A stretch of DNA of 64,000 nt from Acidimicrobiales bacterium (GCA_040219085.1 JAVJTC010000033.1:1-64000); one strand, 5' to 3'; positions 51,214-62,763 are shown, counted from the stretch's first letter. The notes: generated from the letters alone by a model not told the origin. Numbers and translations are program-made.

Positions 51214-52830
51214 TCAGGCGACGCTGACCGAGACGGTGTGCCAGCCGGTCGCGCCGTCCGGGGCGGGGCTGGAACGATCCTCGATCTGGGTGTCGCCGTC
51301 GCCGTCGGTGGCGCGCACCCGGATGCGGTGGTCGCCCGGCGTCGCGTCCCAGGCCAGCATCCACTGGCGCCACGAGTTGTCCGACAGCTCTTCGGACAGT
51401 TCCGCCTCGCGCCACGGCCCGTCGTCCACCTGGACCTCGACCTTCTCGACGGAGCGACTCGGCGCCCAGGCCACACCGGCGATCGGCTGGGCCCCGGCCA
51501 CGAGATCGCGCCCGTTGCGGGGCACGTCGATCCGTGACTGGGTCTTGATCGGCCCGAACTTGGACCAGCCGCGTGGCACCCAGTAGCCGTCGAAGTCCTC
51601 GAGGGTCGTCAGTTCGATCTCGCTCAGCCACTTCGTCGCCGAGACGTAGCCGTAGAGCCCTGCGACGACGAGGCGGGCCGGGAACCCGTGCTTCACGGGG
51701 AGGGGTTCGCCGTTCATGGTCACAGCGACCATCGCGACCCGTCCGTCGGTGGCGACCTCCGTCGGGAACCCGGCGGTCCAGCCGTCCACCGACCGCCCGA
51801 CCACCTGCGTGGCCCCGTCGCGGACGCCGGCGCGGTCCAAGAGGTCCGCCAGGGGGACGCCCTGCCACACGGCGTTCCCGACGAGGCGACCGCCCACCTC
51901 GTTCGAGACGCACGACAGGGTCACCGGTTCCGTCACGAAGTCCATCGCCACCAGCTCGTCGAAGCTGATCTCGAAGGGCTCCTCCACCATCCCTGTGATC
52001 GACAGACGCCAGTTGGCCGGGTCGACCTGCGGCACGCTCAGTGCCGTGTCGATCCGGTAGAAGTCGTCGTTGGGGGTTACGAGCGTCGAGATCCCGTCGA
52101 GGTCGTCGAAGCTTCCGGGCAGCGGTGCGGATGCGACGTCGGTGGACGAACCGAGTCGGGCGGCGACCTCCTGGCGGGCGGCGCCGACATCGCCACGTCC
52201 GCGCAGCAGTGAGCCGAGGCCGGAGGCGAACAGGGCGGTGAGGGCGGTGCCCCCGGCGAGGCCCAGGAACCAGCGGCGTTCCGACACGGCCGCCGCGATG
52301 CCCTTCGTGTCGCCCCACGTGGGGGAGCGCCGGGCGAGGGCCTCGAGGAGCAGGTGCAGGGTGGCTGCCCCCGCCACGGCGGCGACGATCGCAGTGGTCC
52401 AGGCCCACCCGTCGGAGATGAGCGGGTTGTCCGACGACGCGATCGCGCCGATGAGCGCGAACAGGGCGAAGACGACGGGCACGATCCAGCGGCGTGCCGG
52501 TTTCCGGGCGAGGATGCCGACCACCGCGCCGAGCAGGACCGAGACCACCGTCACGCCTGCGATCAGCGCCGGCTTCTGAGAGGTCCCGAGAGTGTCGATA
52601 CTCCACCGGCGGACCCAGGTGGGGACGTTCTTCGAGTCCACCACGGCCTCTGCCACACCGACCACGAGCGACGGCACGCTCTCCGAGAACCCCGAGAACA
52701 GCTCACCGACGGAGAGTGCGACGCCCGCACCGAGAATCCCGGCGACGGCCGCGAGCGGCCGGTCGAGTCTGCTCGGCGGGGGCGAGGCGCCAGGTTCGGT
52801 GTCGGTCGGTTGTGCGGTGACGGTGGTCAT
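51214..52830 (-). CDS. Membrane-anchored sulfite-oxidase-like molybdopterin enzyme
   Basis: This 538-residue protein has five helices in the N-terminal 215 residues. A molybdopterin-binding domain follows with the Mo-ligand cysteine in VTLSCVSNEVGGRLVGNAVW. Other conserved parts are GVPLADLLDRAGVRDGA, PLPVKHGFPARLVVAGLYGY and SATKWLSEIEL. A C-terminal Mo-co dimerisation domain (about 430-538) starts AGVAWAPSRSVEKVEVQVDD. It oxidises or reduces small molecules at the membrane. There is no heme domain, so electrons probably pass to a separate carrier. Confidence 0.88.
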   Translation of the reverse strand: MTTVTAQPTDTEPGASPPPSRLDRPLAAVAGILGAGVALSVGELFSGFSESVPSLVVGVAEAVVDSKNVPTWVRRWSIDTLGTSQKPALIAGVTVVSVLLGAVVGILARKPARRWIVPVVFALFALIGAIASSDNPLISDGWAWTTAIVAAVAGAATLHLLLEALARRSPTWGDTKGIAAAVSERRWFLGLAGGTALTALFASGLGSLLRGRGDVGAARQEVAARLGSSTDVASAPLPGSFDDLDGISTLVTPNDDFYRIDTALSVPQVDPANWRLSITGMVEEPFEISFDELVAMDFVTEPVTLSCVSNEVGGRLVGNAVWQGVPLADLLDRAGVRDGATQVVGRSVDGWTAGFPTEVATDGRVAMVAVTMNGEPLPVKHGFPARLVVAGLYGYVSATKWLSEIELTTLEDFDGYWVPRGWSKFGPIKTQSRIDVPRNGRDLVAGAQPIAGVAWAPSRSVEKVEVQVDDGPWREAELSEELSDNSWRQWMLAWDATPGDHRIRVRATDGDGDTQIEDRSSPAPDGATGWHTVSVSVA

Positions 52831-52917
52831 CTGGTGGGTCCCGGTGTCGGATCGGCCGTCGCGGGGCGCACGACCGTGGTGTGGTTCGTAGTGGATCAAC
52901 GCCGGGGACGGCCGCAT

Positions 52918-52959
52918 GGTTCCCGACCACCGTCGCGAGGTTCCCGACTACCGTCGCAG
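52918..52959. repeat. 21-bp imperfect tandem repeat before rsgA
   Basis: GGTTCCCGACCACCGTCGCGA (52918-52938) and the following 21 bases (52939-52959) differ at three positions. If translation begins at the ATG at 52916 the repeat would encode VPDHRRE-VPDYRRR. If it begins at 52964 it lies in the leader. Confidence 0.7.
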
Positions 52960-52963
52960 GGCG

Positions 52964-54004
52964 ATGACGCCGATCGACCTCACCACCCTCGGCTATGACG
53001 ACGAGTGGGCGGCTCTCGCCGCCTCCCACGGTGACGGGTCGGGCACGGTCGGGCGGGTCGGTCGGGTCGAGCGCGGCGAGTGCGTGGTCGTGACACAGGG
53101 TGGCACCGTCACGGCGGCGTCGGACGAGTTGCGCTCCCAGGATGCGGTCGCGCCCGTGACAGGGGACTGGGTGATCGTCAGCGACGATCCCGACATGGGC
53201 GCCGTGGTCGACACCATCCTGCCCCGCCGCAGGGCACTGGTGCGGCGGGACCCGGCTGAGGCCGTGACCGAGCAGGTTCTCGCCGCGAACGTCGACGTCG
53301 TCGGAGTGGTGCACGGCCTCGACCGTCCCATCAGCCTGGGGCGCATCGAACGTTTCCTCGTCATCGCGGCCGATGCCGACGCCGAGCAGATGGTCGTGTT
53401 GACCAAGACCGACCTCGTCGACGACCTCGAGTCGCTCGTGGCGTCCCTCGAGGGGGTGGCGGACACCGTCATCGCCGTGGGTCAGGGCCACGACGGGGGG
53501 TTGGAGCAGTTGCACCGTCTCCTCGCCCCGGCGCGCACGATGGCGCTGCTGGGCCCCTCCGGCGTGGGGAAGTCGACCCTGGTGAACCGCCTCGTCGGCG
53601 AGGACATCCAGGACACGGCTGACGTCCGCGATGTCGATGCCAAGGGCCGCCACACCACGACGACGCGTGATCTCGTGGTGGTGCCGTCGGGTGGTGTCGT
53701 GGTCGATACGCCCGGGATCCGTGCCGTGGGCCTCTGGGACGCCGAGGCGGCTCTCCACACCGTCTACGACGATGTCAGCGGGGTGGCCGCCGCGTGTCGC
53801 TTCCGCGACTGCGGCCACGAGACCGAACCCGGGTGCGCCGTGCGCGCCGCGGTCGAGTCCGGCGAACTCGACGCCGGCAGGGTCGACCGGTTCCGGGCTC
53901 TGCGCGATGAACTCGCCGAACAGGCCGAGGCGATCGTCGAACGTGACCGTGAGGCCGGCCGCGGCCGGCGTCGGAGAAGAACCCCCCGCCACCGTCGTCG
54001 CTGA
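52964..54004 (+). CDS. rsgA: Ribosome small-subunit GTPase RsgA
   Basis: This 346-residue circularly permuted GTPase has an OB-like N-terminal domain (LRSQDAVAPVTGDWVIVSDD), then G4 VVLTKTDLVDD before G1 GPSGVGKSTLVNRL and G3 VDTPGIRAVGL. A zinc motif CRFRDCGHETEPGC follows. The order of motifs is diagnostic. It checks late 30S assembly. The C-terminal tail is very basic (GRGRRRRRTPRHRRR). An alternative start at 52916 would add 16 residues containing the tandem repeat. Confidence 0.92.
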   Translation: MTPIDLTTLGYDDEWAALAASHGDGSGTVGRVGRVERGECVVVTQGGTVTAASDELRSQDAVAPVTGDWVIVSDDPDMGAVVDTILPRRRALVRRDPAEAVTEQVLAANVDVVGVVHGLDRPISLGRIERFLVIAADADAEQMVVLTKTDLVDDLESLVASLEGVADTVIAVGQGHDGGLEQLHRLLAPARTMALLGPSGVGKSTLVNRLVGEDIQDTADVRDVDAKGRHTTTTRDLVVVPSGGVVVDTPGIRAVGLWDAEAALHTVYDDVSGVAAACRFRDCGHETEPGCAVRAAVESGELDAGRVDRFRALRDELAEQAEAIVERDREAGRGRRRRRTPRHRRR

Positions 54005-54021
54005 CCGGCCACAATGAGGCG

Positions 54022-54828
54022 ATGATCGAACTCTGGCAGGTCGACGCGTTCTGTGACCGACCTTTCGCGGGGAACCCGGCGGCGGTGGCCGTCGGAGCTC
54101 TCGACGTCGATGACGTGATGCGACAGGCGATCGCCTCGGAGATGAATCTCTCGGAGACGGCTTTCGTGGTGCCGGGCACGGCCGCTGACGGGGTCGCCTC
54201 GCTGCGGTGGTTCACGCCTGCGACCGAGGTGGACCTCTGTGGACACGCCACGCTCGCCGCGGCCCATGTGCTGTGGAACGAGCTCGGCCACGACGCCGAC
54301 ACCTTGCGATTCGCCACCCGCAGCGGCGAGCTGAGGGCCCGGCGCGAGGCGGCAGGGATCGTCCTGGACTTCCCCGCGCTTCCTGCGGTGGAGATCGAAC
54401 CACCGGCGGGTCTCGTCGATGCGCTCGGCGTGGACCCTGTAGAGGTCCACACCGGTGGTGACGATCTCTTCGTCGTCCTCGCCGACGCCTCGACGGTCAC
54501 GGCTCTCGCCCCCGACATCGCAGCCCTCGGCCGCCTCACCGTGGCGGGCCGCGTACCGCGTGGCGTCATCGTCTCCGCCGAGGGTGGCGTCGAGGCCGAC
54601 GTGACGTCGCGCTTCTTCGGGCCGGCGGTCGGCGTGGACGAGGATCCGGTCACCGGTTCGGCGCACTGCGTCATAGGTCCGTTCTGGGCGCGCCGTCTGG
54701 GGCGGGGGGAGATCCGGGCCCACCAGGCATCGGCCCGCGGTGGGCGTCTCCTGGTGCGTGAGCTGGGGGAACGGGTGGAGCTCGTCGGATCGGCGGTGAC
54801 AGTCGCGCGCATCGAGCTCCTCGTCTGA
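54022..54828 (+). CDS. PhzF-family isomerase
   Basis: This 268-residue PhzF fold has LWQVDAFCDRPFAGNPAAVA with a catalytic Glu in SEMNLSETAFVVPG. VDLCGHATLAAAHVLW and DEDPVTGSAHCVIGPFW mark the two halves. The family catalyses isomerisation or epimerisation of small acids. The true substrate is unknown because no phenazine genes are present. It begins 17 bases after rsgA, probably in the same transcript. Confidence 0.88.
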   Translation: MIELWQVDAFCDRPFAGNPAAVAVGALDVDDVMRQAIASEMNLSETAFVVPGTAADGVASLRWFTPATEVDLCGHATLAAAHVLWNELGHDADTLRFATRSGELRARREAAGIVLDFPALPAVEIEPPAGLVDALGVDPVEVHTGGDDLFVVLADASTVTALAPDIAALGRLTVAGRVPRGVIVSAEGGVEADVTSRFFGPAVGVDEDPVTGSAHCVIGPFWARRLGRGEIRAHQASARGGRLLVRELGERVELVGSAVTVARIELLV

Positions 54829-54838
54829 GGCCGGCACT

Positions 54839-54858
54839 GGCGGACCCGCCGGTCCGCC
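54839..54858 (+). terminator. Perfect 8-bp hairpin after phzF-like gene
   Basis: GGCGGACC (54839-54846) pairs with GGTCCGCC (54851-54858) around CGCC, starting 11 bases after the PhzF stop. It has no T-run. It could be a terminator or a leader hairpin for the transporter gene that starts at 54893. Confidence 0.45.
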
Positions 54859-54892
54859 GACCGTCGGCGGGGCTGGGTAGGTTTGTCACACG

Positions 54893-55648
54893 ATGAGCGA
54901 CGAGACCCGGGATCAGGCCGCAGCAGGAGGCGCAGGTGAGGGACAGGGCGCGCACGTCCACCACGACGACCACCGCAACCTCAACTCGGGGATGGCGCGT
55001 GCCGCCGTGTTCGGGGTGTCCGACGGGTTGGTCTCCAACGCCTCGCTCGTGCTGGGAATCGCCGGCGCGGACGATGCACAGGGATTCGTGCGCCTCGCCG
55101 GGGTCGCCGGGCTGATCGCCGGTGCGGTCTCGATGGCCGCGGGTGAGTACGTGTCCATGAGGGCCCAGCGCGAGCTCGTCGAACGTGAGCTCGAAGTCGA
55201 ACGCCGCGAGCACCGCCGGAACCCCCACCACGAGATCGCGGAGCTCGCGAAGACCTACGAGCAGCGAGGCGTCGACGCCGACGTCGCCCGGGAGATGGCC
55301 GAAGGCCTGATGGAGGATCCCGAACAGGCGCTCGAGGTCCATGCGCGCGAGGAGATGGGCATCGACCCCAACGAACTCGGCTCGCCGTGGCTCGCCGCCG
55401 TCTCGTCGTTCCTGGCCTTCTGCGTCGGAGCGCTCCTGCCGCTGTTCCCGTGGTTCTTCGGCGGTGGTGGCGGTGCGGTCGTCGCGTCGATCGTGCTCGC
55501 CGTGATCGGCGCCGCCGGGGTAGGCGCCGCCCTGGCACGTTTCACCGGCCGCTCGGTCTTCTGGTCGTCGGGCCGCCAGGTCCTGATCGCCTCCGGCGCC
55601 GCCGTCGTGACCTATGCGATAGGCACAGCGGTGGGAACAGGCGTCTAG
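54893..55648 (+). CDS. VIT1/CCC1-family metal transporter
   Basis: This 251-residue protein has a His/Asp-rich N-terminus (GAHVHHDDHRN), the family helix ARAAVFGVSDGLVSNASLVL and the helix with GLIAGAVSMAAGEYVSMRAQ. A cytosolic, charged metal-binding domain (about 90-155) follows with ELEVERREHRRNPHHEIAEL. Three more helices end the protein. It probably moves Fe(II) or Mn(II) out of the cytoplasm by proton exchange. It may relate functionally to the encapsulin iron store elsewhere in the window. Confidence 0.9.
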   Translation: MSDETRDQAAAGGAGEGQGAHVHHDDHRNLNSGMARAAVFGVSDGLVSNASLVLGIAGADDAQGFVRLAGVAGLIAGAVSMAAGEYVSMRAQRELVERELEVERREHRRNPHHEIAELAKTYEQRGVDADVAREMAEGLMEDPEQALEVHAREEMGIDPNELGSPWLAAVSSFLAFCVGALLPLFPWFFGGGGGAVVASIVLAVIGAAGVGAALARFTGRSVFWSSGRQVLIASGAAVVTYAIGTAVGTGV

Positions 55649-55666
55649 CGCGCCTCGAAGTCAGCG

Positions 55667-57339
<1,673 letters not shown>

Positions 57340-57438
57340 TCAACTATGGCGCCTGGGGACGGCGATCGGAACCGGGTTGGGTCGGCCGCGGCGATATGCG
57401 GTCGTCGTCGCGCCCGGGAGATGCGACACTGTCGGATC

Positions 57439-58638
57439 GTGAACACCGAACTGTCCCGACTCATCACCGCGATCCAGCCCTCGGCGACCCTGGCCGTCAG
57501 CGCGAAGGCCAAAGAACTGAAGGAGGCCGGCGAGCCGGTCATCGGCTTCGGCGCGGGCGAGCCCGACTTCGCGACCCCCGACTACATCGTCGAAGCAGCC
57601 GTCGAGGCGTGCCGTGATCCCAAGAACCACAAGTACACCCCGGCGCCGGGTCTCCCCGCGCTGCGCGAGGCCATCGCCGCGAAGACGCAGCGGGACTTCG
57701 GATTCGCCTGCAGCGCAGCCGACGTCGTCGTCACCAACGGCGGGAAACATGCCGTCTACAACGCCTTCCAGGCGCTGTTGAACCCCGGCGACGAGGTGAT
57801 CCTGCCCGCGCCGTACTGGACGACCTACCCCGAGCCGATCCGTATCGCCGGTGCGACGCCCGTAGTGATCCGTGCCGGTTCCGACGCGGGATTCAAGGTC
57901 ACCGTGGAGCAGTTGGAGGCCGCGAGGACACCGAACACGAAGGCGCTGGTGTTCGTGTCCCCGTCCAACCCGAGCGGCGCCGTCTACACACGGGCCGAGA
58001 TCGAGGCGATCGGTCGCTGGGCGGTCGAGCACGACGTCTGGGTGGTGACCGACGAGATCTACGAACACCTCACTTACGGCGACGCCGAGCACCACTCGCT
58101 TCCCGTCGTGGTCCCCGAGGCCGCCGGGCGCACCGTCATCCTCAACGGTGTCGCCAAGACCTACGCGATGACGGGTTGGCGTGTGGGCTGGTTGATCGGC
58201 CCGCCCGCCCTCGTGAAGGCGTGCTCCACGCTGCAGTCCCATCAGACCTCGAACGTCGCGAACGTGTCGCAGATCGCCGCGCTGGCCGCCGTCTCGGGCC
58301 CCCTCGACGCGGTGGTCGAGATGCGCGCCGCCTTCGACCGTCGTCGCCGCACGATGCACACGATGCTCAACGAGATCGACGGCGTCACCTGCCTCGAACC
58401 CGAGGGCGCCTTCTACGCCTTCCCGTCCTTCGAGGGCGTGCTCGGGCGTGACATCCGCGGGCGCAGCGCCGCGACCACATCGGAACTGGCACTCATCCTC
58501 CTGGAGGAGGCGAAGGTTGCGATCGTCCCCGGTGAGGCGTTCGACGCACCCGGGTACGCCCGCATGTCCTTCGCCCTCGGCGACGAGGACCTGGCGGAGG
58601 GCGTCGGACGCATCGCCGACCTCCTCGGGCGTTCTTGA
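57439..58638 (+). CDS. Class I aspartate-type aminotransferase
   Basis: This protein of about 399 residues begins [20 protein letters not shown] and has [57 protein letters not shown] and the PLP lysine in [19 protein letters not shown]. It is typical of bacterial aspartate/prephenate aminotransferases (AspC/AspB subgroup Ib). GTG 57439 is likely. An in-frame ATG at 57421 follows CGGGAG and is possible. Its stop overlaps the TTG start of the peptidase gene. Confidence 0.9.
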   Translation: MNTELSRLITAIQPSATLAVSAKAKELKEAGEPVIGFGAGEPDFATPDYIVEAAVEACRDPKNHKYTPAPGLPALREAIAAKTQRDFGFACSAADVVVTNGGKHAVYNAFQALLNPGDEVILPAPYWTTYPEPIRIAGATPVVIRAGSDAGFKVTVEQLEAARTPNTKALVFVSPSNPSGAVYTRAEIEAIGRWAVEHDVWVVTDEIYEHLTYGDAEHHSLPVVVPEAAGRTVILNGVAKTYAMTGWRVGWLIGPPALVKACSTLQSHQTSNVANVSQIAALAAVSGPLDAVVEMRAAFDRRRRTMHTMLNEIDGVTCLEPEGAFYAFPSFEGVLGRDIRGRSAATTSELALILLEEAKVAIVPGEAFDAPGYARMSFALGDEDLAEGVGRIADLLGRS

Positions 58639-60587
58639 GACTCCCGTACGGCTCCTGGCCGTCACCGATCTCGGCGGCCTCGCTGGTCGAGGGCTCCGTC
58701 GGTCTGGGTGAGGTGGTCGTCGACGAGTCCGTCGACGGGGGAGCGGTCTGGTGGGCGGAGACACTGCCGTCGGAGCGCGGTCGGGTCCGACTCGTGCGTC
58801 GCTCGGCGAACGGGACGGTCGCGGAGATGACCCCCCCGGATGCGAATGTCCGTACCCGTGTCCACACCTACGGCGGCGGCGCCTGGTGGGTCCGCGGGGG
58901 AGTGGTCGTCTACTGCGACGACGCCGACGGCCAACTGCGGCGGCTCGACCCGCAGACCGGCGATGTCGTCGTGCTTACCGACACCGCTCTGGCACGCTAC
59001 GCCGACGGTCGCATCGTCGGTGATCCCCCGGACGGTCTCTACGTGTGTGTCCGAGAGAGACACGACGCGGACACCACCGGCGGAGGAGAGGCGGTCAACG
59101 ACCTCGTGGCGGTGGCACTCGACGGCAGCGGCGAGGTCACCGCGCTGGTGGGCGGGTCGGACTTCTTCGCCGAGCCGCGGCCCTCCGCTGACGGGACACG
59201 CCTCGCCTGGCTCAGCTGGAACCATCCGAACATGCCGTGGGACGGGACCGAGCTGTGGGTCGGTGATTTCGACACCGCCGGGGCGGCCGTGTCGGGTTCC
59301 CGCCGGCTGGCCGGGGGTCCCGACGAGTGGATCGCGCAGCCGCGCTGGATCGACGGCGACCACCTCGGATGGGTGACCGACGCAGGGGGGTGGTCCCGGA
59401 TCCGGCGCGTCGACGTCACCTCCGGCGACACCGCGGCCACCTGGGTGGATCTCGACGGCGCGGAGATCGCAGCGCCTCCCTGGGTCTTCGGACGGGGGCG
59501 CTGGGGTGTCACCGGGGCCGGCCAGGTCGTCCACGCCTCGTCGCGTCCCGCCGGCGACGTCGTGGCTGTCGGCCCGGCCACCTCGGATGCCGACACCGCT
59601 GTGTCCGCCCTCGACGTCGGTGCCGGGAGCGTGGTGTTCGTCGGCGGTGCGTTCGATCGCGCGTCGCAGATCGTCGAGATCGACCTGGACGGGGATCGCC
59701 GGGTACTCGCCTCGCCCAATGACGGCGCGCCGGGCGCGGCCCTCGACCCCGGGTTCCTCGTGGCGCCCGAGCCGGTCGCCGTGCCGACCGACCGGAGCGA
59801 GACGACCCACGCGCTGCTGTACCGACCTGCGAATCCGGGCGTGACGCCGCCGGACGGTGAGGCGCCGCCGGCGCTCGTCCTCGCCCACGGCGGTCCCACC
59901 GGGGCAGCCCGCCGCGAGCTCCAACTCACGATCCGGTACTGGACGAGCCGCGGTTGGGCGGTCGTGGACGTCGACTACCGCGGGTCGACCGGTTACGGCC
60001 GTGAGTACAGGGACGCGTTGGTGGGCCGGTGGGGCGAATCCGACGTGATCGACCTCGCCGCCGCGGTGCGGCACCTGGGCGCCACCGGCGAGATCGACCC
60101 GGCCCGCGTGGTCACCCGCGGTTCGTCGGCGGGTGGCCTCACAGTCCTCGGGGCGCTGCTGGCCGCTCCCGAGGTCTTCGCCGCCGGGGCCATCCGCTAC
60201 GGCGTGACGGACCTCGAGATGCTCGCCCTCGACACCCACAAGTTCGAGGCCCGCTACCTGGACCGCCTCGTCGGGCCCTACCCGGAGGCCATCGACGTGT
60301 ACCGGGAGCGTTCACCCATCCACCACCTGGACCGCCTCACGCGACCCATGCTGGTGATGCAGGGCGCCGACGACGAGATCGTCCCCCCGTCGCAGGCCGA
60401 GGCCCTGGTGGCGGCGCTGGCCGACAAGGGCCTGCCGCACGCGTACCTCGTCTTCGAGGGCGAGGCCCACGGCTTCCGGCGCGCCGAGTCGATCGTGCGG
60501 GCGCTGGAGGCCGAGCACGCGTTCTTCGCGTCGATCCTCGGTCTCGAACCGGCCGACGATCTTCCGCCGGTGGACATCGTCTCCTGA
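58635..60587 (+). CDS. S9-family prolyl oligopeptidase-like peptidase
   Basis: This 650-residue protein has an N-terminal seven-bladed propeller (about 20-380) and a C-terminal alpha/beta-hydrolase. The catalytic triad is Ser in [14 protein letters not shown], Asp in [13 protein letters not shown] and His in [28 protein letters not shown] forms the oxyanion strand. It lacks a signal peptide, so it is cytoplasmic. TTG start overlapping the aminotransferase stop (TTGA). It may trim peptides and supply amino acids. Its position between amino-acid genes is unexplained. Confidence 0.87.
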   Translation: MRLPYGSWPSPISAASLVEGSVGLGEVVVDESVDGGAVWWAETLPSERGRVRLVRRSANGTVAEMTPPDANVRTRVHTYGGGAWWVRGGVVVYCDDADGQLRRLDPQTGDVVVLTDTALARYADGRIVGDPPDGLYVCVRERHDADTTGGGEAVNDLVAVALDGSGEVTALVGGSDFFAEPRPSADGTRLAWLSWNHPNMPWDGTELWVGDFDTAGAAVSGSRRLAGGPDEWIAQPRWIDGDHLGWVTDAGGWSRIRRVDVTSGDTAATWVDLDGAEIAAPPWVFGRGRWGVTGAGQVVHASSRPAGDVVAVGPATSDADTAVSALDVGAGSVVFVGGAFDRASQIVEIDLDGDRRVLASPNDGAPGAALDPGFLVAPEPVAVPTDRSETTHALLYRPANPGVTPPDGEAPPALVLAHGGPTGAARRELQLTIRYWTSRGWAVVDVDYRGSTGYGREYRDALVGRWGESDVIDLAAAVRHLGATGEIDPARVVTRGSSAGGLTVLGALLAAPEVFAAGAIRYGVTDLEMLALDTHKFEARYLDRLVGPYPEAIDVYRERSPIHHLDRLTRPMLVMQGADDEIVPPSQAEALVAALADKGLPHAYLVFEGEAHGFRRAESIVRALEAEHAFFASILGLEPADDLPPVDIVS

Positions 60588-60610
60588 GTCCCGCCGTACG
60601 CTTGTCCGCC

Positions 60611-62176
60611 GTGCCACGTGTACTCGTCACCGAGAAGATCGCCGAGGCCGGCCTCGACAGGCTCCGCGCCGCCGGCCATGACGTCGACGTCCGTCTGGGG
60701 CTGGAACCCGACGAGCTGATCGAGGCGGTCAAGGGTGCCGCCGCACTGGTGATCCGCTCGGCCACACAGGTCACCCCCGAGGTCCTCGCCGCGGGCACCG
60801 ATCTCGTCGTCGTCGGTCGTGCCGGTATCGGCCTCGACAACGTCGACGTGGACGGTGCCACCCGCCAGGGCGTCATGGTGGTCAACGCGCCGCAGTCCAA
60901 CACCCTGTCAGCCGCGGAGCACACGATCGCTCTGCTGCTCGCCCAGGCCCGCAACGTCCCGCAGGCTCACGCCGCGCTCGTGGCAGGTCGTTGGGAGCGG
61001 TCGCGCTGGGAGGGTGTCGAGCTGTCCGAGAAGACCCTCGGCATCATCGGTCTCGGGCGTATCGGCAAGCTCGTCGCGCAGCGTGCGCTCGCATTCGGGA
61101 TGCGTCTCGTCGCCTTCGACCCCTTCGTGTCGGTCGAGCGGGCCCGCCAGCTCAGCGTCGAACTGCTCGAGCTCGACGAGCTCATGGCCCGGTCGGACTT
61201 CATCACCCTGCATGTGGCCAAGACGCCCGACACCGTCAACCTCATCGACGCCGACCGCCTGGCCAAGGCCAAGCCGGGTCTGCGGATCGTGAACGTCGCC
61301 CGCGGCGGAATCATCGACGAGGCCGCGTTGGCCGAGGCCATCCGCTCCGGCCACATCGGCGGCGCGGCCATCGACGTGTTCGAGACCGAGCCCACCACGG
61401 AGTCGCCGCTGTTCGGACTCCCCGAGGTCGTGGTCACCCCGCACCTCGGCGCCAGCACGCGTGAGGCCCAGGACAAGGCCGGGATGACGATCGCCGAACA
61501 GGTACAGCTCGCCCTGGACGGTGACTTCGTCCCGTTCGCCGTGAACGTCAACGCCACGGAGGCGGCCGAGGCGCTCCGCCCGTTCCTGCCGCTGTGCGAA
61601 CAACTCGGCGGCCTGTTCGCGTCGCTGTGCGGCACGCTGCCGGACCGTCTCGACGTCGAGTTCCACGGCGACATCGGCGGGTACGACACCGAGATCGCCG
61701 TGCTGTCGACGGTGAAGGGCCTGTTGAAGGCCATCAGCGACCAGCCGATCTCCTACGTCAACGCGCTCGACATCGCCCGTGAGCGCGGTGTGGACGTCCA
61801 CCGGGTCAACTCGGCGACCACCAAGGACTACGTCAACTCGGTGATGATCCGCGGCGGCGAGACCGTCGTGGGCGGCACCGTCACCGGACTGAACGCGGAG
61901 CCGCGCATCATCTGGGTGGACGACCACAGCGTCGATCTCCCGCCGGCGCGTCACATGCTCGTCGTGCGCAACGCGGACCAGCCCGGGATGATCGGCGTCA
62001 TCGGCAACGCCCTCGGCGAGGCCGGGATCAACGTCGACGACATGGACGTCGGCCGCTCACCGCAGGGTGCGGCGCTGATGGTCCTCTCCGTGGACCGGCC
62101 GGTACCCGAGGACGTCGTGGCTTCGCTGGCCGCGGCCGACGGGATCGTCTCGGTGCGCGCGATCGACCTCGGCTGA
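60611..62176 (+). CDS. serA: D-3-phosphoglycerate dehydrogenase SerA
   Basis: This 521-residue protein starts PRVLVTEKIAEAGLDRLRAA. The NAD site is LGIIGLGRIGKLVAQRALAF, the catalytic Arg lies in VNVARGGIIDEAAL, and HLGASTREAQDKAG carries His. An intervening domain (about 315-440) and a C-terminal ACT domain (about 445-521, HMLVVRNADQPGMIGVIGNA) are present, as in mycobacterial SerA. It starts serine synthesis and is probably feedback-inhibited by serine. Confidence 0.94.
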   Translation: MPRVLVTEKIAEAGLDRLRAAGHDVDVRLGLEPDELIEAVKGAAALVIRSATQVTPEVLAAGTDLVVVGRAGIGLDNVDVDGATRQGVMVVNAPQSNTLSAAEHTIALLLAQARNVPQAHAALVAGRWERSRWEGVELSEKTLGIIGLGRIGKLVAQRALAFGMRLVAFDPFVSVERARQLSVELLELDELMARSDFITLHVAKTPDTVNLIDADRLAKAKPGLRIVNVARGGIIDEAALAEAIRSGHIGGAAIDVFETEPTTESPLFGLPEVVVTPHLGASTREAQDKAGMTIAEQVQLALDGDFVPFAVNVNATEAAEALRPFLPLCEQLGGLFASLCGTLPDRLDVEFHGDIGGYDTEIAVLSTVKGLLKAISDQPISYVNALDIARERGVDVHRVNSATTKDYVNSVMIRGGETVVGGTVTGLNAEPRIIWVDDHSVDLPPARHMLVVRNADQPGMIGVIGNALGEAGINVDDMDVGRSPQGAALMVLSVDRPVPEDVVASLAAADGIVSVRAIDLG

Positions 62177-62190
62177 ACTGGTTCTCGGCC

Positions 62191-62206
62191 GAGCTGTCGT
62201 CAGCTC
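62191..62206. terminator. Short hairpin between serA and sunset-domain gene
   Basis: GAGCTG (62191-62196) pairs with CAGCTC (62201-62206) around TCGT, in the 28-bp gap of two convergent genes and touching the minus-strand stop. It is weak, with no T-run. Confidence 0.35.
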
Positions 62207-62579
62207 AGCGGCGCGAGGCGCGGAAGCCGTCGGCTTCGGCGTCGGCCGCGTTCGCGTAGCACCGCTCGGCCTTCGTGCGGGCGTAGAACTGGCCGTCGGG
62301 CACGTGGAAGATCCCGCTCGGCTCGTTGAGCTTGATGGGATGCGACAGCGGGCACGACCCGTCGGGCTCCGGGTCGACCCAGGTCCGCGGCCGGTCTTCG
62401 GGGTCGCTGTCGGGCGCGTCGGGCGAGGCCGGGGTGTCGGTGCCGGTCGGGAGGTCCAGCGGCGGCCAGCTCGCCGATCCGGCCGGGGCGGCGGGCGCGG
62501 GCTCGGGTCGACGCGCCCGGATGACGGCCACGACCGCGGCGAGCACGGCGAGAAGGAGGGTCAAGCGCTTGGTACGCAC
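62205..62579 (-). CDS. Sunset-domain membrane-anchored protein
   Basis: This 124-residue protein (GTG at 62579) has one N-terminal helix (RLTLLLAVLAAVVAVI), a Pro/Asp-rich linker (about 24-72) and a C-terminal domain. The domain reads CPLSHPIKLNEPSGIFHVPD, then GQFYARTKAERCYANAADAE and ADGFRASRR. This matches the small sunset domain found near C-termini of actinobacterial surface and nuclease-related proteins. It probably faces outward with two cysteines able to pair. Function unknown. Confidence 0.72.
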   Translation of the reverse strand: MRTKRLTLLLAVLAAVVAVIRARRPEPAPAAPAGSASWPPLDLPTGTDTPASPDAPDSDPEDRPRTWVDPEPDGSCPLSHPIKLNEPSGIFHVPDGQFYARTKAERCYANAADAEADGFRASRR

Positions 62580-62633
62580 GTCGCCGATGGTAGTTGGCCG
62601 CCGCCGCCTGCGTCGTGGACCGGGCCCGCGGGG

Positions 62634-62660
62634 TTGACTCCGGCCGGCAGGTCCTACACT
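62634..62660 (+). promoter_or_regulatory. Probable promoter of the leuA leader
   Basis: TTGACT (62634-62639) and TACACT (62655-62660) are separated by 15 bases, slightly short. Transcription would start near 62667, only a few bases before the leader-peptide ATG at 62670, so the leader would be translated leaderlessly. Confidence 0.5.
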
Positions 62661-62669
62661 GTGGTCGTG

Positions 62670-62705
62670 ATGACCGAGACGACCCGGAACCTTCTTCTCG
62701 AGTAG
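62670..62705 (+). CDS. Leucine leader peptide (leuL-type)
   Basis: This 11-residue open frame, [11 protein letters not shown], has three consecutive leucine codons (CTT CTT CTC) just before the stop. It lies directly after a promoter and before two hairpins and leuA. This is the standard design of a ribosome-mediated leucine attenuator: scarcity of charged leucyl-tRNA stalls the ribosome and changes RNA folding. There is no Shine-Dalgarno site, consistent with a leaderless start. Confidence 0.85.
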   Translation: MTETTRNLLLE

Positions 62706-62731
62706 GCGAGCGCCCACAATTGGCGCTCGCC
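62705..62731 (+). promoter_or_regulatory. Leader hairpin 1 of the leuA attenuator
   Basis: GGCGAGCGCC (62705-62714) and GGCGCTCGCC (62722-62731) form a perfect 10-bp stem with a 7-base loop. The left arm begins in the leader stop codon, so a ribosome at the leucine codons or the stop would cover it. It is the pause or competing hairpin of the attenuator. Confidence 0.75.
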
Positions 62732-62735
62732 GGAC

Positions 62736-62763
62736 ACCTCCTGCCTCTGGGCAGGAGGTTTTT
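62736..62763 (+). terminator. Intrinsic terminator of the leuA attenuator
   Basis: ACCTCCTGCC (62736-62745) pairs with GGCAGGAGGT (62750-62759) around TCTG, followed by TTTTT (62759-62763) and further T-rich sequence. This is the clearest rho-independent terminator in the window. It lies 73 bases upstream of leuA, so it must be conditionally bypassed. Confidence 0.9.
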
